Below are positions 60,089-64,000 of a stretch of 64,000 nt of DNA, in pieces. Both the position numbers and the translations under genes were made by a program. This stretch comes from Variovorax ginsengisoli (lineage in GTDB: Bacteria; Pseudomonadota; Gammaproteobacteria; Burkholderiales; Burkholderiaceae_C). Position 1 is the first letter of the stretch, and every line of letters begins with the position of its first letter. The notes below the pieces were generated by a model. That model saw only the letters and a list, made by a program, of their open reading frames with translations. It searched no databases and was not told the DNA's origin. The DNA lies in assembly GCF_030486595.1 (NCBI RefSeq), contig NZ_JAUJZH010000017.1:1-64000 (forward strand), given 5' to 3'.

Positions 60089-60311
60089 GGCGCGGCTCCT
60101 GTTGGCAAAGCCGCCGATTCGGACATGACCGTCGGCATGTCTCCTTCGGCGGCAGCCATCTTCCTGCCGCGGCGGCGCCGGCGCAAGGCGCAGATTGAAT
60201 CGGATTGCGACTGCCCGGATCGGATAGCGCCTAAGCCATATGGACCGGGGCGCGCCCAAGCCCTAATGTTGGTTAATAGCTAAGTAGTACAAATAACAAC
60301 TGGGAGTTGCC

Positions 60312-60575
60312 GTGCATCGGTCGAAAAGAGGACAGCTGGCGAAGCTGAGGGGCGAGATGGTGCGCTGCCGCCTGGCCGTGGTCGCCGCGCGCGAAGAGAT
60401 GATCGAGTCGCTCGGCGACTTCATGTGCGGCAGCGGCACGCCGCCGGGCCTGGAGGACATCCGGGCGCTCGAGCGCCTCTGCGAAGCGCAGGAGGAGGCC
60501 GAGACGGCCTATGCACGCCGGCTGGCGGCGCCGCCCGAGCACCACCCGGCCGCCTTGCGGCTGCGGGTGGGGTGA
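60312..60575 (+). CDS. hypothetical protein, 87 residues
   Basis: Frame starts at GTG 60312 with GGGAG seven bases upstream. The protein is helical and charged (LAKLRGEMVRCRLAVVAAREEM), without membrane helices. An AT-rich, promoter-like stretch precedes it. It is divergent from cstA. No family recognised; a small regulatory or coiled-coil protein is possible. Confidence 0.55.
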   Translation: MHRSKRGQLAKLRGEMVRCRLAVVAAREEMIESLGDFMCGSGTPPGLEDIRALERLCEAQEEAETAYARRLAAPPEHHPAALRLRVG

Positions 60576-60591
60576 TTCCAGGCCGGCGCCG

Positions 60592-60661
60592 GGCCGCCCC
60601 AAGGCGGCCTGCGGCCCCCTCGGGGGGCAGCGACCCACACGCAGTGGGGGAGCGTGGGGGC
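60592..60661. repeat. extragenic palindromic element
   Basis: GGCCGCC/GGCGGCC (60592-60609) and GCCCCC/GGGGGC (60614-60628) hairpins, then CAGTGGGGGAGCGTGGGGGC. The build resembles the cluster at 21401-21537. It lies between converging genes and before the GntP stop. Confidence 0.65.
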
Positions 60662-60668
60662 CAAGTCC

Positions 60669-62123
60669 TCAGAAGGAGCCGACTGTCGAGCCCAGCACGA
60701 TGACGGCGATCAGCGCGATCAGCGCACCGACGATGCCGACCATCACGATGTCGAAATAGCTCTCGCCGTGCTTGGTGCCGCAGACCGCCAGCAGCGTGAC
60801 GACCGCGCCGTTGTGCGGGAGGCTGTCGAGGGTGCCGGCGCCGATCACCGCCACCCGGTGCATCAGCGCCGGGTCGAGGCCGGTGGTGGCGGCCAGCTGC
60901 ATGAAGGTGCCGCCCAGCGCGTCGAGGGCGATCGTCAGGCCGCCCGAGGCCGAGCCGGTGAGGGCGGCCAGGATGTTGGTCGACAGCGCCAGCGAAACCA
61001 GCGGCCCGCCGCCGATGCCCAGCACCCATTCGCGCACCAGCTCGAAGGCGGGCATGGCGGCCACCACGGCGCCGAAGCCGACCAGGCTGGCGACGCAGAC
61101 CACCGGCAGCACCGAGGCATTGGCGCCGGCATCGACCGTGGCGCGCAGCGAAGGCAGGCGCTTCCAGTTCAGCGCGACCAGCACCGCCATGGCCGCGGCC
61201 AGTGCCACCAGCACCGCCCAGACGCCGCCGACGTTGGCCAGGCCGATGCCGCCGAAGCGGGCCTCGGCCAGGTAGTCCGTGTTCATGCGTGGCAGCACCA
61301 CCAGCGCCATCAACAGGTTGACGACGACGACCACCACCAGCGGGGCCAGGGCCGCCACGATGCCGGGCTGGCCGCTGCCGTGCTCGCCGTGCTGGACTTC
61401 GGCCGGGTCGAAGCTGCCGGCGGTGGTGGCGCGCTCGCGCACCACGGGGTCTTCCGCGGCATCGATGTGGGCGTCCGAGTCCGGGGTGCCGAAGCTCTCG
61501 CCGGCCGCGCGCGCCTTGGCCTCGGCGCGCCGAAGCCACCACATCCCGAAGCCCAGCATGATCGCCGAGGCGATCACGCCCAGGCCGGGCGCGGCGAAGG
61601 CCGTGGTGCCGAAGAAGGGCATCGGGATCGCGTTCTGGATGGCGGGCGTGCCGGGCAGCGCCGACATCGTGAAGGTCGAGGTGCCGAGCGCGATCGCCGC
61701 CGGCATCAGGCGGGCCGGGATGTTCGCGGCCCGGAACAGGGCCTGCGCCATCGGGGCCAGCACGAAGAAGGCGACGAACAGGCTGACGCCGCCATAGGTG
61801 ACCAGCGCACCGGCCAGCACCACCGCGAGCATCGCGCGCTGGGGCCCGAGCTTCTCGGTCATGAAGCGGGCGATGGTCTGGACCGATCCGCTGTCGTCCA
61901 TCAGCTTGCCGAACACCGCGCCGAGCAGGAACAGCGGGAAGAAGCTGGCCAGGAAGCCGGCCGCGGAACCCATGAAGGTCTGGGTCCAGTGGGCGAGCAG
62001 CGGCTCTCCGGCGAACAGCGCGGCGATCAGCGCCGCGGCCGGTGCCAGCACCAGCACGCTCCAGCCTCGATAGGAGAGCCAGATCAGCAGCCCGAGGCCG
62101 ATGAAGATGCCTGCGAGTCCCAT
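60669..62123 (-). CDS. GntP family permease
   Basis: 484-residue permease with about 12 hydrophobic helices. GSASGGLTIALDALGG and TLDSLPHNGAVVTLL are typical of the gluconate/citrate-H+ symporter family GntP. A charged loop is found at about residues 200-250. It is followed by a patatin gene only 3 bases upstream on the same strand, forming one transcription unit. Substrate cannot be told. Confidence 0.9.
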   Translation of the reverse strand: MGLAGIFIGLGLLIWLSYRGWSVLVLAPAAALIAALFAGEPLLAHWTQTFMGSAAGFLASFFPLFLLGAVFGKLMDDSGSVQTIARFMTEKLGPQRAMLAVVLAGALVTYGGVSLFVAFFVLAPMAQALFRAANIPARLMPAAIALGTSTFTMSALPGTPAIQNAIPMPFFGTTAFAAPGLGVIASAIMLGFGMWWLRRAEAKARAAGESFGTPDSDAHIDAAEDPVVRERATTAGSFDPAEVQHGEHGSGQPGIVAALAPLVVVVVVNLLMALVVLPRMNTDYLAEARFGGIGLANVGGVWAVLVALAAAMAVLVALNWKRLPSLRATVDAGANASVLPVVCVASLVGFGAVVAAMPAFELVREWVLGIGGGPLVSLALSTNILAALTGSASGGLTIALDALGGTFMQLAATTGLDPALMHRVAVIGAGTLDSLPHNGAVVTLLAVCGTKHGESYFDIVMVGIVGALIALIAVIVLGSTVGSF

Positions 62124-62126
62124 GGC

Positions 62127-63140
62127 TCAGACCCCTTCGAGCAGGGCTTCGAGGTCGAGCGTCGAGCGCTTGCCGATGTCGCCCTTGTGGGCGTCGAGGA
62201 AGGCTTGCGCCGAGCGCCGGCCTTCATCGCGCAGCTGGCACAGGAAGGGCCACTCCGAGATCATCTTGGACGAGGCGCCGAGCGCCAGCATGGCGTCGGT
62301 GGCGATGCGGTGGATGCGCATCCGGGCCCACGCGGCGCCTTCGCCGTGCCCCGGGTCGGCCACCTGGTGCAGCAGCGCGATCATGCGCAGCTCCTTGAGC
62401 AGCGGCGAGTTGAAGGACAGCTCGTTGAGCCGGTTGTTGATCTCGGCGGCGCTGCGCGGAACGCCGGCCCGCTCGACCGGGTTGATCTGGATCAGCAGGG
62501 TGTCGCTCGACTGGCATTCGCGGATCAGCGGCGTCATCGTCGGGTTGCCGGCATAGCCGCCGTCCCAGTACGGATCGCCGTCGATCTCGACCGCGTGGAA
62601 CATGGTCGGCAGGCAGGCCGAGGCCAGCAGCACGTCGGGCGTCAGCTCGGCGTTGCGGAACACCCGGCCCCGGCCGGTGCGCACGTTGGTGGCGGTCACG
62701 AAGAGCTTGATCGGCGATGCCGAGAGGCGGTCGAAGTCGATCAGGTCCGACAGGATGCCGCGCAGCGGGTTCATGCCGCGCGGATTGAGGTCGTAGGGCG
62801 ACCAGAGGCGGGTGGCCAGGTCGGCGGCGATGAAGGCCGGCGAGTTGTCGAGCGTCCAGGTGCCGCTGAGCATGTCCATCCAGCTGCGCTTGAAGGGGCT
62901 GTACTTGGCGGCATCCGAGACGCCGCGCCAGAACCTGTCGAGCGATTCGCGCGCTCCTTCGGCCCCTCCCGCCGCGTGGCCGCATGCCAGCGCCGCCGCA
63001 TTCATGGCGCCGGCCGAAGTGCCCGAGATGCCGTCCAGCTGCAGCCAGGGTTCTTCGAGCAGGCGGTCGAGGACGCCCCAGGTGAAGGCGCCGTGCGAAC
63101 CGCCGCCCTGCAAGGCCAAGTCGATGGGAAAAGTCTTCAA
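62127..63140 (-). CDS. patatin-like phospholipase
   Basis: 337-residue protein with the patatin fold: oxyanion GGGSHG near residue 12, nucleophile S42 in GTSAGAM and catalytic D193 in WDGGYAGN. The start is TTG at 63140 with GGAGG six bases upstream. No signal peptide, so it may act in the cytoplasm or be exported without a classical signal. It is followed by the GntP gene. Confidence 0.9.
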   Translation of the reverse strand: MKTFPIDLALQGGGSHGAFTWGVLDRLLEEPWLQLDGISGTSAGAMNAAALACGHAAGGAEGARESLDRFWRGVSDAAKYSPFKRSWMDMLSGTWTLDNSPAFIAADLATRLWSPYDLNPRGMNPLRGILSDLIDFDRLSASPIKLFVTATNVRTGRGRVFRNAELTPDVLLASACLPTMFHAVEIDGDPYWDGGYAGNPTMTPLIRECQSSDTLLIQINPVERAGVPRSAAEINNRLNELSFNSPLLKELRMIALLHQVADPGHGEGAAWARMRIHRIATDAMLALGASSKMISEWPFLCQLRDEGRRSAQAFLDAHKGDIGKRSTLDLEALLEGV

Positions 63141-63301
63141 TCAGAACCTCCGAAGTGACGACAGTGTCCCGGCACCGCGTGTCCGAACAGTGTCATCAGC
63201 AAGAACCGCGCCCAGGAAAAGACGCCGGAAGCCACTTTAAGTGCCGGCCGGTCGTTGCGGCAAGGTCTTCGTCGGGCTTGCGGTCGGACGGTTTTTGACG
63301 G

Positions 63302-64000
63302 TCAGCCCGAGATTCGCCGCACCATCACGGTCGCTTCCAGCCCCTCGTAGGCCTCCGGCTCGCCATACCAGCTGCCCGAGATCGGCGCCGCCAGCGCCGG
63401 GTCGCGTGCCACGCCGACCCGGATCAGCTGGGCGCCGCCCATGAGGTTGTTGGTGGGATCGAAGGCGATCCAGCCGGCGCCCGGCAGGTAGGCGTGCAGC
63501 CACGCATGCGTGCTGCCGGCGCCGCTGACGGCCAAGCCCGGCTCGGCGGGCTCGCCGGTGTCGAGCGCCGCATCGTAGAGATAGCCGGAGACGAAGCGGG
63601 TGGCGATGCCGAGGCGGCGCGCGGCCTCCATCATCAGCAGCGCGTAGTCGCGGCAGCTGCCGCTGCCGAGCGTGAGCGTCTCCAGCGGCGTCTGCGTGCC
63701 TTCCTCGTCGCGGGCCGCATAGCGCAGGCTCTGGCCGATGTGCGCGTTCATGCGGGTCAGCACGTCGCGCGTGTTGTTCGGCTGGTCGGTGTGCAGGAAC
63801 TGGTGGGCCCAGCGGATCAGCGTCCCGTCCGGATCCTCGTGGTGCGGCCGCAGGTAGTGCTCGAGGTCGAGCCGGTCCTCCAGCGAATAGGCGAAGGGCA
63901 GCACCTCGGCGGCGGGGTCAAGCGCCAGTTCGTCGATCGGCGTCGGCAGGTGCTCGATGGTGAACGAACAGACGATGCGCAGCTCGCGCGCCTCGCCCAT
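63302..64000 (-). CDS. transglutaminase-like protein, truncated by the window end
   Basis: Visible part of 232 residues. The transglutaminase-like core has C in GSGSCRDYA, H in THAWLHAYLP and D in FDPTNNL. Family members have an N-terminal domain of about 60-70 residues; here it is cut off and the frame is open to the edge, so the first Met is probably not the start. The patatin gene is 161 bases away on the same strand. Function unknown. Confidence 0.88.
   Translation of the reverse strand: MGEARELRIVCSFTIEHLPTPIDELALDPAAEVLPFAYSLEDRLDLEHYLRPHHEDPDGTLIRWAHQFLHTDQPNNTRDVLTRMNAHIGQSLRYAARDEEGTQTPLETLTLGSGSCRDYALLMMEAARRLGIATRFVSGYLYDAALDTGEPAEPGLAVSGAGSTHAWLHAYLPGAGWIAFDPTNNLMGGAQLIRVGVARDPALAAPISGSWYGEPEAYEGLEATVMVRRISG

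Overview
The window is GC-rich, densely coded bacterial chromosome. Gene content and protein style point to a betaproteobacterium of the Burkholderiales, most likely Comamonadaceae and close to Variovorax. Supporting signs are the sigma factor-DUF3619-DUF3106-RDD operon, the GEG form of the acetolactate synthase cofactor motif, the cysI-DUF934-cysH-cysD-cysN order, the long ThiE, and the extragenic palindromes. The taxon is inferred from recognition, not from a search. No phage, insertion sequence, CRISPR array or defence island was seen. Most of the window is core metabolism plus a cellulose/c-di-GMP module.

Left part (1-11 kb): a leftward operon (ECF sigma factor, DUF3619, DUF3106, RDD protein, dgkA) diverges from a rightward branched-chain amino acid block: ilvI, ilvH, ilvC, a terminator, pssA, then a 17-residue leucine leader peptide with an attenuator-type terminator, and two different 2-isopropylmalate synthase genes in tandem. 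Then come pbpG (11.1 kb), an IclR regulator, the bpt-aat N-end-rule pair, a lone molybdenum hydroxylase large subunit, pobA with a divergent IclR regulator, and an OmpR-type two-component system followed by a DegP/MucD protease (19.4-23.1 kb). A PmrA-like direct repeat lies in front of the protease. Two copies of an extragenic palindrome close the IclR and pobA genes.

Middle (23-41.3 kb): small unknown and FHA proteins, then a GGDEF-EAL protein converging on a leftward seven-gene cellulose operon (bcsD, bcsP-like, bcsQ, bcsA, bcsB, bcsZ, bcsC). A response-regulator diguanylate cyclase sits upstream and a divergent hybrid histidine kinase lies beyond it. This looks like a self-contained signal-to-cellulose unit: kinase, c-di-GMP synthesis and breakdown, PilZ-containing synthase, and export.

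Right part (41.3-64 kb): small envelope proteins, DedA, a secreted thermonuclease-type nuclease, two tRNA-Asn genes with their own terminators, and a thiamine locus (thiE, thiG, thiS, thiO leftward; thiD rightward; cytX leftward under a TPP riboswitch). Next are a PAP2 phosphatase, a leftward sulfate assimilation unit (cysI, DUF934, cysH, cysD, cysN) that runs into fdxA and a ferredoxin-NADP reductase, then cstA with its YbdD partner, a GntP permease, a patatin, and a transglutaminase-like protein cut by the window end.

The observations most worth checking are the leucine attenuator in front of the long-type leuA, the CysH without the usual iron-sulfur cysteines, the fdxA-FNR pair that may feed CysI, the CTG start of that reductase, the thiD gene lying antisense inside the thiamine cluster, and the repeat element that supplies stop codons.
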